DNA of 64,000 bases from Aurifilum marmelostoma (lineage: Eukaryota; Ascomycota; Sordariomycetes; Diaporthales; Cryphonectriaceae), in assembly GCA_027559495.1 (NCBI GenBank), contig JAMXSV010000007.1:1054001-1118000 (forward strand), read 5' to 3'. Below the pieces are notes generated by a model, which had not been told where the DNA came from, did no database searches, and worked only from the letters and a program-made list of their open reading frames with translations. The position numbers and the translations under genes are program-made. Below are positions 45,050-56,987 of the stretch, piece by piece (the first letter of the stretch is position 1; every line of letters begins with the position of its first letter).

Positions 45050-48000
45050 ATGGCACCCAACTTCAGGAAGATGAAGGCTTTTGGCAGAAAAGGGTCGACG
45101 GCATCGGCCTCGTCGTCGTCGTCGCCCCAGCAAGTACCCCAGTACGACCAGGAGGATTTGGAATCTGGAACTTTTGTTCAGGAGACCCACAATGTGTATT
45201 CCACTGCAGATGCCTCCGTGTCTACCAAGGCAGGCGGTGGTGGTGCGACCTCGGAGGAGTACCGATCGTAAGTGTTTTCTTTTCCCTCCCGTTCTGGGGG
45301 TGGTTGTGTGATTGTGTCCTTCTGCCGCCCTGCTAACACCTTTTGTGTCATCTTAGTCTGGTTCAGTACATCGACACCTACAGGGATCCTCACGCCGATA
45401 TGGCTGAGGAAGAGGAGGTAGAAGCCAAGAAGAAGCCGTGGTGGAAGGGTGGTGGCTCGACGGGAGGCAAGAAGGCCAGTGACTTTGTCACTCCTAATGA
45501 CTGGCTCAACACCGATATAACAGAGGGTCTCAACCCCACCGAGGTGGAGAGGAGACGGAAACAGAGCGGATGGAACGAGCTGACGGCTGAGAAGGAGAAC
45601 ATGGTGAGTACCCCATTCTTCGAGTGTGCCTCGCTTCGGGACACAACACGAAAAAATCGCCGAGAAAAGATTTGCGCAATACTGACAATGTTCTCAACAG
45701 CTTCTCAAGTTCATCGGCTTCTTCCAGGGCCCAATTCTCTATGTGATGGAGGCTGCCGCCATCATCGCTTTTGGTCTCCGTGACTGGATCGACGCCGGTG
45801 TCATTATCGGTATCCTGCTTCTCAACGCCATTGTTGGTTGGTACCAGGAGAAGCAGGCTGCCGATGTTGTCGCTAGTCTGAAGGGAGATATCTCCATGAA
45901 GGCCCGCGTTGTCCGCAATGGTCGGGAAGAGGAAATCCGCGCCCGTGAACTTGTCCCCGGTGATATCGTGAGTAGCAGAGACATCTAACCTCCCCATACA
46001 AAGCTCAACCTGGACCGGCGCTGACAAAAAGCTCATAATAGGTCGTTATTGAGGAGGGTACCGTTGTGCCTGCTGACGCAAGACTGATCTGTGACTACGA
46101 CGAGGGTGTCGACGGCTTCAACCAGTACAAGGCTGAGCTCCACGCCCAGGACATGACCTCCCCCGCGAGAAGGTTGATGAAGATGAGGAGGAGGGTTCTC
46201 CCCACATTGGACACCCCATTGTTGCCATTGACCAGTCTGCCATCACTGGCGAGTCCCTCGCTGTCGACAAGTACATGACCGACGTCGTCTACTACACCAC
46301 CGGTTGCAAGCGCGGCAAGGCCTATGGTGTCGTCACCTCTGGCGCCCAGGCTTCCTTCGTCGGCAAGACCGCCTCTCTGGTCCAGGGTGCTCAGGACCAG
46401 GGTCACTTCAAGGCTATCATGAACTCGATCGGAACTGCGCTGCTGGTCCTTGTCGTCCTCTTCACCCTCGCCGCCTGGATTGGAGGTTTCTACCGCAACC
46501 TGAACATTGTCGGATCTCCCGATGACTCCAACAACCTCCTCCACTACCTGCTCATCCTCCTCATCATTGGTGTCCCTGTCGGTCTGCCCGTTGTCACCAC
46601 CACGACCCTCGCCGTCGGTGCTGCCTACCTCGCCCAGGAGAAGGCCATCGTGCAGAAGCTCACTGCTATCGAGTCCCTCGCTGGTGTCGACATCCTCTGC
46701 TCCGACAAGACCGGTACCCTGACCGCCAACCAGCTTTCGGTCCGCGAGCCCTTCCTGATGGAGGGTGTCGATGTCAACTGGATGATGGCCGTCGCTGCCC
46801 TCGCCTCCAGCCACAACACCAAGGCTCTCGACCCCATCGACAAGATCACCATCCTGACCCTGAAGCGCTACCCCAAGGCGAAGGACATGATCTCCGAGGG
46901 CTGGACGACTGAGAAGTTCATGCCCTTTGACCCCGTCTCCAAGCGTATCACCTCCATCTGCACCTACAACGGCGTCCGCTACGAGTGCTGCAAGGGCGCT
47001 CCCAACGCCGTCCTCAAGACCTGCAACGTGTCGGCCGAGCAGTCTGCCCTCTTCAAGGAGAAGGCGACCGAGTTTGCCCGCCGTGGTTTCCGCTCCCTGG
47101 CTGTTGCTGTCCGCGAGGGCGATGGCCCCTGGCAGATGCTCGGCATGCTGTCTCTCTTCGACCCTCCCCGCTCTGATACCGCCCAGACCATTGCCGACGC
47201 CCAGACCCTTGGCCTGCAGGTTAAGATGCTGACTGGTGACGCCATCGCCATCGCCAAGGAGACGTGCCGCATGCTGGCCCTCGGAACCAAGGTGTACAAC
47301 TCGGACAAGCTGCTGCACAGCGACATGGCCGGCAACTCCATCTACGATCTCTGCGAGCGGGCTGATGGTTTCGCCGAGGTGTTCCCTGAGCACAAGTACA
47401 AGGTCGTGGAGATGCTCCAGCAGCGTGGCCATCTGACGTGAGTTTTGACCATTCCTTGTGTCTACATCTACACTACATTACCGTACTCCTGGTGTGTTTG
47501 AATTCATTGCTGACATTGTATCCCCTCTAGTGCTATGACTGGTGACGGTGTCAACGATGCCCCCTCCCTGAAGAAGTCTGACTGCGGTATCGCCGTCGAG
47601 GGTGCCACTGAGGCCGCCCAGGCCGCTGCCGATATCGTCTTCCTTGCCCCCGGTCTCTCCACCATCGTCTCTGCCATCAAGATCTCTCGCCAGATTTTCC
47701 AGCGCATGAAGGCATACATCCAGTACCGTATCGCTCTCTGCCTGCACCTCGAGCTCTACCTCGTTACCTCTATGATCGCTATCAACGAGACCATCCGCGT
47801 CGACCTGATCGTCTTCCTGGCCCTTTTTGCCGATCTTGCTACTATCGCCGTTGCCTACGACAACGCCCACTTTGAGCGCCGCCCTGTCGAGTGGCAGCTG
47901 CCCAAGATCTGGATTATCTCTGTGGTCCTCGGCACCATGCTGGCGATGGGCACCTGGATCCTGCGCGGCACCCTCTGGCTCAAGAACGGTGGTGTCATCC

Positions 48001-48488
48001 AGAACTACGGCAGCGTCCAGGGCATCCTGTTCCTCGAGGTGTCCCTTACCGAGAACTGGCTCATCTTTGTCACCCGCGGTTTCGAGACGTACCCGTCCTT
48101 CCAGCTTGTGTTGGCCATCTTTGGCGTCGACGTGCTGGCGACTCTGTTCTGCGTCTTTGGCTGGTTCACCGGCGGCCAGGACACCCAGACCATCCCGGCC
48201 ACGCTCTCGTCCGCGCTTTCGGACAACGGCCGCACCGATATTGTTACGGTCGTGGTCGTGTGGTGCTACTCCATCGCCGTGGTCATTGTCATTGCCATTG
48301 TGTACTATGTCATGACTGGCTGGACCACGCTCGACAACCTCGGCCGCAAGAAGAGGTCCAAGACCGACACCCTGATGGAGAACATCATCACCCAGCTCAG
48401 CAAGGTGTCGATCGAGCACGAGAAGAACGACCAGGGCGCGAACAGGTTCTACCTGGCCCAGAAGGTCATCACCGAGGAGGAAGATTAA
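45050..48488 (+). CDS. P-type proton ATPase of the plasma membrane (P3A), with a one-base frameshift
   Basis: Plasma-membrane H+-pump that builds the proton gradient. Exons: 45050-45267, 45357-45603, 45701-45967, 46042-47437, 47531-48488; introns of 89, 97, 74 and 93 bp. About 1,028 residues if the frame were intact. Visible: an N-terminal cytosolic region rich in Ser, Gln and acidic residues, LLKFIGFFQGPILYVMEAAA (first TM hairpin), ITGESLAV, FTLAAWIGGFYRN, PVGLPVVTTTTLAVGAAYLA, the phosphorylation motif ILCSDKTGTLT, MLTGDAIAIAKET and MTGDGVNDAPSLKK, then the C-terminal TMs. The N-terminus differs from the main Pma1 type, so it may be a second paralogue. Anomaly: within exon 4 the frame shifts at a run of five C (46160-46164). 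The text before is in one frame and after it in the next, and exon 4 is one base short of fitting the flanking splice phases. Either a sequencing or assembly error, or a real disruption. Confidence 0.88.
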
Positions 48489-49764
48489 CCCCCCCCCCTC
48501 GAGTCCAACAACAATATTACAGAAAGAAAAGAAAAGAAAGAAGAAAAAAAAGATACAGAAAGGTGTTAATCTACCAAGAAGGAAGTTGTATAATTATGCC
48601 CTTGGCTACTAATATTTCTTACCCCTCGTGTTGTATTGTCACAAAAAAATATGACCGGGAAATGCTTTATCTCGGTACTGATGGGAGTTTTTTTTGTGGC
48701 CAGCGCTTGACGCGAAGACTACCCTGACTTCCTTCTAGAGGGGATTGGGCAAGGCATTCATTTCCTTTTTGGAAGATGGCATCAAAAATATAGAAATTCA
48801 AATCAAGTTCAAAAACAAAATCAAATTGTTCATATCTTGGCGTTGTGTGTGAAAAGTCTTTGGTGACAAAAATACTGTAGCAATCCCATGGCCACAACAG
48901 TGTTCTTGCTTGTGGCAGGCCGTAAATGACGCGGCATGGGCCAACTGAATGACTGTATCGTGTGAATCCATTAGCCACGCTGAGTTGAGGCGCATTAAGC
49001 TCGAGACTATTGGAGCCTTGGGTATGGGAAGGCATATTGTGGCTGGGCTTGCTGATCATCGCATGTGGGAGATGAGCTGGTTGTGAGGGAGAGGGAAGAC
49101 GGAGGGAGGGGGGGGGATACGAAGAGTTTCAATATCCAACAAATTAAGTAGGCCGGGAAGGTTTCATGATAGTGTTGAAGATAGATTGGATATACATAAT
49201 ACTATGTAAAGTAGTATTGGAAAATATTCATTTGGAGACAAGTCATCATCATCGTCATCACCATCAAGGGGTTCTGGCAGCCTGCAGCTGCAGCGTTGCG
49301 TTGCGTTGCGTCGTTGATGGGGTCAAAACCAGGTGGATACAGTCCAGGACAAGACAGAAGAAGACCAAAAAAAAAAAAAAAAGGCAATGCACGTCCTAAG
49401 GGATACCGCTGAGACAAGAGATGACTTGAACCGTACCAAAGTTTAAGGTACGGTACTGTAATAATGTATGGGATAAGCAAGTGACATTGTGCCTGTGCGG
49501 CGCGCTGCTGGGCCAATTCCCACCCGCGATCCGTCACACCATTGAGAAATTCGAAGGCTGGTGTTGCAGGTCACCTGCAGGAAGCGGGCCATCCTTCCTT
49601 CAGGATTGGCTGGAGGGAGAGCAACAACAAGTGCTTGCAGCTCGGCAACTCCATCACGGTCCCCACCCGGGTATGGGATAGGGAACCTGTTCGGAACATG
49701 GGCTTCTGCATGGAGCCAAGGGGGCCATGACCATGGCCATGCTTTCTAGATTTCTCCTCTTTCC

Positions 49765-49766
49765 CG

Positions 49767-49805
<39 letters not shown>
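49765..49805. repeat. (CG)5(CA)15 alternating tract
   Basis: Five CG steps followed without a break by fifteen CA steps; a strong candidate for Z-DNA formation, about 1.6 kb before BUD4. Confidence 0.9.
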
Positions 49806-49808
<3 letters not shown>

Positions 49809-50084
49809 CTCCCAGCCACCAGCTTTAATTGATAAGGTTGGGGCATGTCCTGTGCTCTTGGATCATCCCCTAACTGGGCAGGCCGTCTAGAGACCTGAGT
49901 TTAAATCTCATCAGTCTTTGGGGGAAAACAAGGAAACAAGATATATATATAAAAAAAAAAAAGAAGGAGAGAAACCAGAGGAAAGGGGGAGGTTATTATA
50001 GTAGAGCAGGTGGCTCAGTACTATTACCAGACAAAGGTTGTTGTTAAGCTTGAGCTGAACCTTGGCGATGCTCTGGGCGGCGCG

Positions 50085-50107
50085 GCTGCTGCTGCTGCTG
50101 CTGCTGT
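50085..50107. repeat. (GCT)n microsatellite
   Basis: About seven GCT units followed by imperfect copies (TTGCTGCTA) and a short GCTAC-rich patch with inverted symmetry up to 50160. Confidence 0.85.
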
Positions 50108-51370
50108 TGCTGCTACAGGTGCTACAACTAGGTGGGTGCTATAGCGCTACAGCACTACAGGGCCAGCCAACTTTCTATGCCCCGCGGATTTTTAGAGCCC
50201 AAAAAAAGAAACCAGAATCCAAAGTGGGGTCGCTGGGGTAACGCCCGCCTTGTGTTTACCGCTGCCCGTCCCAGCTGATGGACCACCGCGTTAGGTACAA
50301 GTACACGCTGCCAGGCTCCCCCCCAGCCACCAATCACGATCCCTGCTTGACCACCACCAGCACCGTTTCCCCCCCACCCACCGCTCTCGATTCCATCCTC
50401 GTCGTTGCCCAGAATTGTGTGAGAGTGAGAGGACACCAAGGATCTCACTTTTTTTCTTTTCTTAATTCTCTTCTTCCTTCTTTCTCTACCTCGACAAGGA
50501 GAGAGAGAGGTGCAGCCTGCAGGAAAATATCCCGATCGAATCTGATCCGGAAAGGCAAGGGGTGTGCACAGCAAACTGCATCTTCCCTGATCAGGACCTT
50601 CCTTGACCTTGATCTGGCCTCCTCCACACAGGGACCCATCCTTCCCGTTTGTTGTCAGTCGTCACTCTTGTCACCACCTCTGGCTTTCCACCCCTCCCCC
50701 CCCTCCTCTCTCTGTCTCTCTCTCTCTCTCTTTTCTCTCCACACGCCAGACAACCTTTCCTATCTCTCTTTCCCTTTTTCTGTTCTCATACGTGTCTGTC
50801 TGTCCGTCTGTCTTGACCTTCTCTTATCTTGTCGCTGGTTTGGCAGCACAACACTACCTCAATCTCTCGAGACTATCTCCACAGTCAATATTGGTCTCAC
50901 AGCATTCATCCCACGACATACCAGTTTTCCCCTGTGTTTTCTTTCCGCAGACAACAGGACTCGCCTTAGTCCCCCCTCCATTTTCCTAGGAATCTCCAAC
51001 TGTCACCACACTGCACTGTTTTCTTTGGAAGCGCATCTTTTTTTCCCCTTCTTTTCGTCCAATCTCCTCATTCGTCTGCTGCACACCATCATCGGATCAA
51101 TACAACGCGTCCAGTCTAAGACACCAGCCACCTTTTCCTACTCTGTGCTGCCATACCACCCCTGCGCACGCTACAGACCGCTTATCACCGAGGCTGCCAC
51201 ACAACACCCGATCAACGGAACCAACCTCCCATCTTTCTTCCTAAGAGGTTGCCGGAGAGGTGCAAGTCGGATTGAGGGTCAGGGGATCCCAGATTCATGG
51301 ACTCGTCAGATCCTGTAGGTTCTGCAAATACACGACCTCCACCCTCCTCCCCTTTCCAATCACCAGCGAC

Positions 51371-54300
51371 ATGTCTGTCGAGATGGCCTCCCATGGCGGC
51401 TCTGGTATGCAGAGGACTAACTTTCCTCAGGTTCAGCCTTTGCGACTAGCGAAGAACAGTCCTCCGTCCTCTGGAAAGATGCCGGGTGCCTCTCCGCGTC
51501 CCTTGTCCGAGATCTCTCCAGCGGAGAAGCGCCGAAACTCTCCCAGCTGGAAACAGGCTGTCCAGGTAATATTTCCCCCTTCTTCTTCTTCTTCTTCTTC
51601 TGCTGCTGCTGCTACTGCTGCTGCTCCCTCTATGCCCTGTGCGGTCCACAGCTGACATTTCCTTTCTTGCCCCGTCGCAGAAGATGAATACCGACTCCTC
51701 GCCGTTTCAGAGCTCGCCGCTCGACGGGACCACATCCCCCCGCCTGTTCTGGCAGAATAAGAACAGCGAGAACAACCCCTTTGGCCGGGGCTCACCCTCT
51801 CCAACCCGTCGTGGGTCCATCGAGCGCCTCCAGAAGGCGTCACGCGTCAAGAATAGCAACATACTCGCTCTCGAGCAGAAGCAGGAGTACGATCCCACCA
51901 AGGTACCCCAGGTCGAGCGACCACTATCAAAAGTCCAGGGCAATGCCTTTGGCGCAACTGGTATCAGCGGCTACCGCGACAACAAGGCTTTCGCCCACGG
52001 CAGGTCCGAAAGCCAGACCAGGATTCCCCAGTACACCCTCAAGTCGCCGCCGCCTCTGACCAAGACGCCGCCCTTGACCACCCGCAGTCCTCCGCCTAAT
52101 GGCCCGCGCCCGGCGAGCAGGGACCAGGCTTCGCCCACCAAGTCATCTCTCGCACCCAGCCGCTTCAGAAACAGTCTCGACAGGGACAACGGTCACGATT
52201 CGGATGATGCGTCCCACGACGGGCGCGAGCTTCCTTCTGGACGGGCCCTCCACCGCCACGCCAAGAGCGTTACTTTTGATGTCGCACCTCCACAGGTGAA
52301 TGAGTATGAGATGGTCACCCCTGACATTTCTTCCATCGGCGGCGACAGCTCTCGGGAGGGTAGCTATGACTCGGGAGAGGACGAGGACGACGATCACTAT
52401 ATCATTGGCAGCGACGCCCACGAGGACAGCTTCGACGCCTCCCTCGAGGATGTTGCCAAGACTCCGGTTGTCCTGCCCGATGACTGGCGTCATGATCTGG
52501 ACAACAATGCTGCCGACGATGACTTCCCCCACAGCCTCACCCCTGAGGGCTTCCCAAGCTTTGCCCCTGGCGGGTTCCCTCAGCAGGACCGCTCGGATTC
52601 TCGCAACTCAAACGGCGACCACAGGCCTCTTCCGCCTCTCCCGCCCCCTCCAGGCTTCAACAACGAGCGCCGGAACTCCAACTCTTCGGCAGGCCTGTCT
52701 GCGACCGCTGAGCGTATGATGGGCTCCCAGCGGACCCTGCCCTCTCCGCCCCCCGCCTCCACGCTTTCCAAGGCCGACCTCCAGAACATTGGGAATGGCA
52801 AGATGACGCTCGAGGAGCGGCTCAAGCTGATGATGCTGTCCGACGATGGCAAGTCAGCCGCGGAGCAGCAGCGCGAGCGCCGACTCAGACGCGCCGGTGC
52901 CCGTGATCGCGCCGACAGCCAGCTCACGGAGCCCGAGCACGAGCATCTGCCCGAGCCAGAGCATGCTGCCGAGCGTGGTCGTGACCACGAGGAGCCTGAG
53001 GCTGAGCACAAGCTGGCTGAGCAGGAGCTAGAGCCCGCCCCCGAGATGCACCACGAGGATGCTGCCGCCGGCGAAGAGGACGACACCCTTGGTGACCTGG
53101 GTGACTACCAGCTGCCACCTCACATCTCGCGCGAGTCGATCCTGCGGAGGGTGGATGGTAACAAGGGCTTGGAGAGGGAGTCTGACTTCAACTTCTCGTC
53201 CCTGCCCAGCTCTCCGGAGCGCAACCAGCAGCCTCTGGACCCTGATGTCCCCATTCCTAGCACCGAGGATGCCAGCATGGACGACGACGACGATGACCGG
53301 TCCAGCGGGCAGCCGGATCAAGAGTTTGGTGAGGATGATTCCGTCATTGACCAGTATCCGCGATCTGAATCTGAAGTGGACGATTTCGACGACTCCGAAT
53401 CCGAGGACACCGACGGGAACTATGACTCCGATAGCAACTATTCTGGCCCTGGCCATGAGCTGCCGAGTCCCCGTGACGAGAAGGCCGATGAGGACGAGAT
53501 CACCACCCCTCGAGCCGCCTCTCCCGCACAGAACACGGACTCTCTCGACGCACGCATGCTCCCAGAAGTGGTTACCACCACCCAGAAGCATAACCCCTTC
53601 ACTGATGATCTACAGCCCTTCATGCTCCCCAAGCCCACCGAAGTCGAGGCCGAGCCAGAGGCCGCCGAGACCGAGACCGAGGGATCTGAGGTTGACGATG
53701 CTCACCAACAAGTGTCGCAGCGGCCCTCCACGCCAGAGCACCACCTTACGTCGAAGCCTGAGTACGACGGAACGGGCTGGGGCGAGCCAGATGAGTATGA
53801 TGACGAGCCTAGGACGCCAGATTCGGTCATTCACCGACCCCTGCCGGAACCCGAGGAAGAGGAGGCGCGTGTCTCACCTACCATTCCTGAGACGGCAGCT
53901 ACCATCAAGTCCGCTGCTGGTTCGAAACTGAAGACGCGACCCTCTGCTACACCTGCTGACATCGAGACAATGCGAGAGCAGAGGCGCATCGTTAGCCGCG
54001 AGGTGCCTGGTATGCAGAACATGGCCGATCGCCACCAGAGCCGGCTGCCCAGCACCCTGGAGGGCAAGCAGCTCCTGTCTCCCAACCCGTCCTCGGAGGA
54101 CTACATGCTGCGGCACCCTAGCTTCAAGGCCAGGAGCCTCACGCTGGATTTTGATCTTGGTCTCAGCCTGGACGACGATTTCGAGCGGGTCATCGAGGCG
54201 CAAAAGGTGGCGTTCCAACAAGTTTCTTTTCATCCAATTTCTACCAGACCTGCAGCAGGCCAGACACTTTCTAGACAAGCGTCTAGGGTCAGGCTGGCGA

Positions 54301-56095
54301 AGCGGGCAGCCGCCCCCAGCACAGCTGATGCTAACATTGCCCCTCCCAAACAGCGAGGCTATCTGATGCGCCAGAACACAAAGGTCGTGACAGCCAGCGA
54401 CAAGGACACCGATGACCTGCGCCCCGTGTCGCGCTCCGCCGGCAACTCACCCGTCAAGCAGCACCGCCCTCAGTCGTGGACGGTTGAGCCTTGGAATGGG
54501 CAGACTAGGAAGAAGAGCCTCAAGAAGAGACCCGTCACCACCGGGCCTGTCCCGCCCATGCCTGGTCGGGAGAGCAACGCAGCCGCCATGACTACTGTGA
54601 CCGAGGAGGAGGTAGCCGAGGACGCTGCAGGTGATGACAGTGGCGAGAGAGGAAGGCTGTTTGTCAAGGTTCTGGGCGTCAAGGACCTCGACCTGCCCAT
54701 TCCCAAGAGTGAGTGCATGAACCACTCCCCCTCTCCCCCTCCCCCCCCTTTTTTTTTTCTTCTTTTTGCTTCCAGGTCCGTCTGTTTGTAGCACCCGAGC
54801 TGACTGAAGTTTGTGTAACAGACGAGCGCACTTGGTTCAGCCTGACCCTCGACAACGGCGTTCACTGTGTCACTACCGCGTGGCTCGAGCTGGCGAGGAA
54901 TGCGCCCATTGGTCAAGAATTTGAGCTGGTCGTCCCCAACGACCTGGAGTTCCAGCTGACCCTGAACGTGAAGCTGGAGCAGCCTCCCCCACAGAGGATC
55001 GTCCAGTCTCAGAGCTCACCGCGCAAGGCCAAGACGTCGACCTTCAGCAGAGTGTTCGCGTCTCCCAAGAAGCGCAAGGAGATGGAGCTGCGCCAGAAGG
55101 AAGAGGAAGAGCGACTTGCTCGGCAGCAGCGCGAGGCCCAGGCCAGGCAGATCGCGGCCAACCCCACCGCCTGGGACCTTCTGTCGCCCCTCGCCGCCGC
55201 AGACGGCAGCTTTGCTCGCGCCTACGTCTGTCTCAAGGAGCACGAGACGCGATGCTTTGGCCGTCCGTACGTGGTCGATGTGGCCTGCTTCAACGAGTGG
55301 GCGACCGAGGAAGCCGGTTTCGCATCGAGCGTCAAGAGCAAGCGGGGCAGCAATTCGGTCGTCCGGAAGGCTCCGTACAAGATCGGCAAGCTCGAGCTGC
55401 AGCTCCTGTTCGTCCCAAGACCCAAGGGCTCTACGGACGAGGACATGCCCAAGAGCATGAACTCGTGCATCCGCGAGATGAAGGCTGCTGAGGAGCGACG
55501 AGCCCGCAACTGGGAGGGTCACCTCAGCCAGCAGGGTGGTGATTGTCCCGTACGTACACACACTTTCTTATCATTTTCTTGGTGCAGCCAGAGTCTCGTC
55601 TTACTAACATGTTGAAAATAGTTCTGGCGCCGCCGCTATTTCAAGCTAGCCGGCACCAAGCTGACGGCGTACCACGAGGCCACGCGCCAGCCGCGTGCCA
55701 CCATCAACCTGGCCAACGCGAAGCGCCTCATCGATGACCGCCGAGCCCTGACCGAGAAGGAGACGACCGGTAAGAACGGGAAGCGCCGGAAGTCAGCGTT
55801 TGGTGAGGAAGAGGAGGGATACATGTTTGTCGAAGAAGGTTTCCGCATTCGATTCAACAATGGCGAGATCATCGACTTTTATGCCGACAGCGCATCAGAC
55901 AAGGAGGGCTGGATGAAGGCCCTCTCGGATGTTATCGGTCGTGACAGCCTCGGACACGACGACGACACCTTTGGCGGCTCTCGCAACAAGGGCAAGTGGT
56001 GCGAGCTCGTCCTCAAGCGGGAGGACACGCAGCGCCGGCGCGCCGAGGGACGGCGGCCCAGCCATCATGCTCGCACCAAAAGCAGCCTTGTCTGA
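51371..56095 (+). CDS. BUD4: Bud4/anillin-related septation protein with C-terminal PH domain
   Basis: Landmark protein for septin and actomyosin ring placement at division sites. Proposed exons: 51371-51565, 51681-54206, 54354-54708, 54822-55549, 55622-56095, giving 1,425 residues. Introns are 115, 147, 113 and 72 bp. The 147-bp one is in frame and has no stop, so if retained the protein has 49 more residues (1,474). N-terminal signature: NSNILALEQKQEYDPTKVP, VERPLSKVQGNAFG. The middle is disordered and acidic (DDDD and Glu/Pro repeats). Then comes DLGLSLDDDFERVIEAQ joined to RGYLMRQNTKVVTAS, the conserved C-terminal half with LTLDNGVHCVTTAWLELARN and FELVVPNDLEFQLTL, and a PH domain (FWRRRYFKLAGTKLTAYHEA to DKEGWMKALSDV). 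The start MSVEMASHG is followed by a second ATG 12 bases later. A long pyrimidine-rich leader precedes it. Confidence 0.92.
54207..54353 (+). other. Candidate in-frame intron (exitron-like) of BUD4
   Basis: 147 bp, an exact multiple of three and without a stop codon. The 5' end is a weak GTGGCG donor after CAAAAG; the 3' end has a strong TGCTAAC branch site and a CCTCCCAAACAG acceptor. Removing it joins FERVIEAQK to RGYLMRQNTK, the junction I expect from the family; keeping it inserts 49 low-complexity residues. Confidence 0.75.
54741..54758. repeat. C8-T10 pyrimidine junction in BUD4 intron
   Basis: Part of the polypyrimidine region of the 113-bp BUD4 intron; one of the back-to-back homopolymers of this window. 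Confidence 0.85.
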
Positions 56096-56987
56096 GGAGT
56101 GATGATGAGCTGGTCTTCTTCTTGTCCCGAGTCGACCTCGCCTGGGAAGAAGATGACGGCCGTACATGGAAGCGAAGGGCTTCTTGATGAAGCATACCGT
56201 TACCGACATGTGCGGTCTCTCTTGTTCTTTTTTTTTCTTTTCTCCCTTCTTTTTCCCATTTGAGAGTATTGCGACTCCTCATTTGCATGGTCTATTATAT
56301 GGTCTTATCACACCACAACCCTGGGGCTCAGTTTCCCCCTTTTTGTTTTCATTCGTAGCACTTATTTCTCTTTTAATTTGGTCTGACAGATCCTTGTGGC
56401 TCTGATGTCTCCCGGTCTTGGAGTAAAGCTGGTATTCTGTCAACCAAAGCAGACCAAAATCATGGAGTGCGGTGTTGGATGACGGGAACGGAGTGTGGCT
56501 GTGCGGGGGGGCAGGGGCACATTGGAAGGAGTTTCACATTCATGGCCATTGCGGTGGTGTTCAGGCCCAATTGTGAGAACATCGGCGGTGGATCTTGCCC
56601 GGCTTTTCTCTGGTACTTGAGAGAAGTGGAATTGTGTTCTGGTCCGCTATTTCTTCTTGTCTAAAATGGGGAAGCACATGTTTTAACCTTCCTGCCTTGA
56701 CTGGTCCTCGTCACAGAACCTTTTTTCGGGGTAGTTTGTTTTATTCTTCAGGACTACTCGGAGCGAGGATTCCCACCAGAGGAGCGAGACAGGCAGATAG
56801 CGAAGAATCCAGCCAAGGACTGGAAATACACACTCCTTGATGATTAACACTTGATTGATATTATTCTACTTTTTTTTTCGGGGGGGGGGGGGGCCTCTGC
56901 AGGTCGGATTTTCTTCTATGGGCTAACAGTCCGTTCTCGTACAGGAACTTTTTGTTTTGATTACAAGGTAAATAAATCGAACCTCCA
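56096..56987. other. Convergent intergenic BUD4 / NADH dehydrogenase
   Basis: About 890 bp of mainly 3' UTR-like, T-rich sequence between converging genes. It contains a T9-C-G14 tract at 56870-56893, which lies just downstream of the NADH dehydrogenase stop. No gene seen. Confidence 0.6.
56870..56893. repeat. T9-C-G14 homopolymer junction
   Basis: Nine T, one C, then fourteen G. A potential sequencing and replication trouble spot, similar to 772-792. Confidence 0.9.

Larger units (their letters stand above)
48489..51370. other. Intergenic ATPase / BUD4
   Basis: About 2.9 kb. Begins with a C-rich then A-rich ATPase 3' UTR. Further on: an A-run near 49368-49382, (CG)5(CA)15 at 49765-49805, a GCT repeat at 50085-50107 and, from about 50440 to 51060, a pyrimidine-rich BUD4 leader with CT and TGTC tandem repeats. 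A 346-codon open frame (50278-51318) is made of this low-complexity leader and is not called. Confidence 0.6.

Noticed and set aside
46095..47432. 445-codon minus-strand frame antisense to the proton ATPase
   Set aside because: A shadow of strong codon bias in the ATPase gene; no domain resemblance.
49850..49925. tRNA-like stretch with a TGAG-7-CTCA hairpin
   Set aside because: The loop lacks the invariant C of the T-loop, and no matching acceptor stem or anticodon arm could be drawn.
50278..51318. 346-codon plus-strand frame before BUD4
   Set aside because: Made of pyrimidine-rich leader DNA (Ser, Leu, Pro, Phe runs), with no domain; best seen as 5' UTR.
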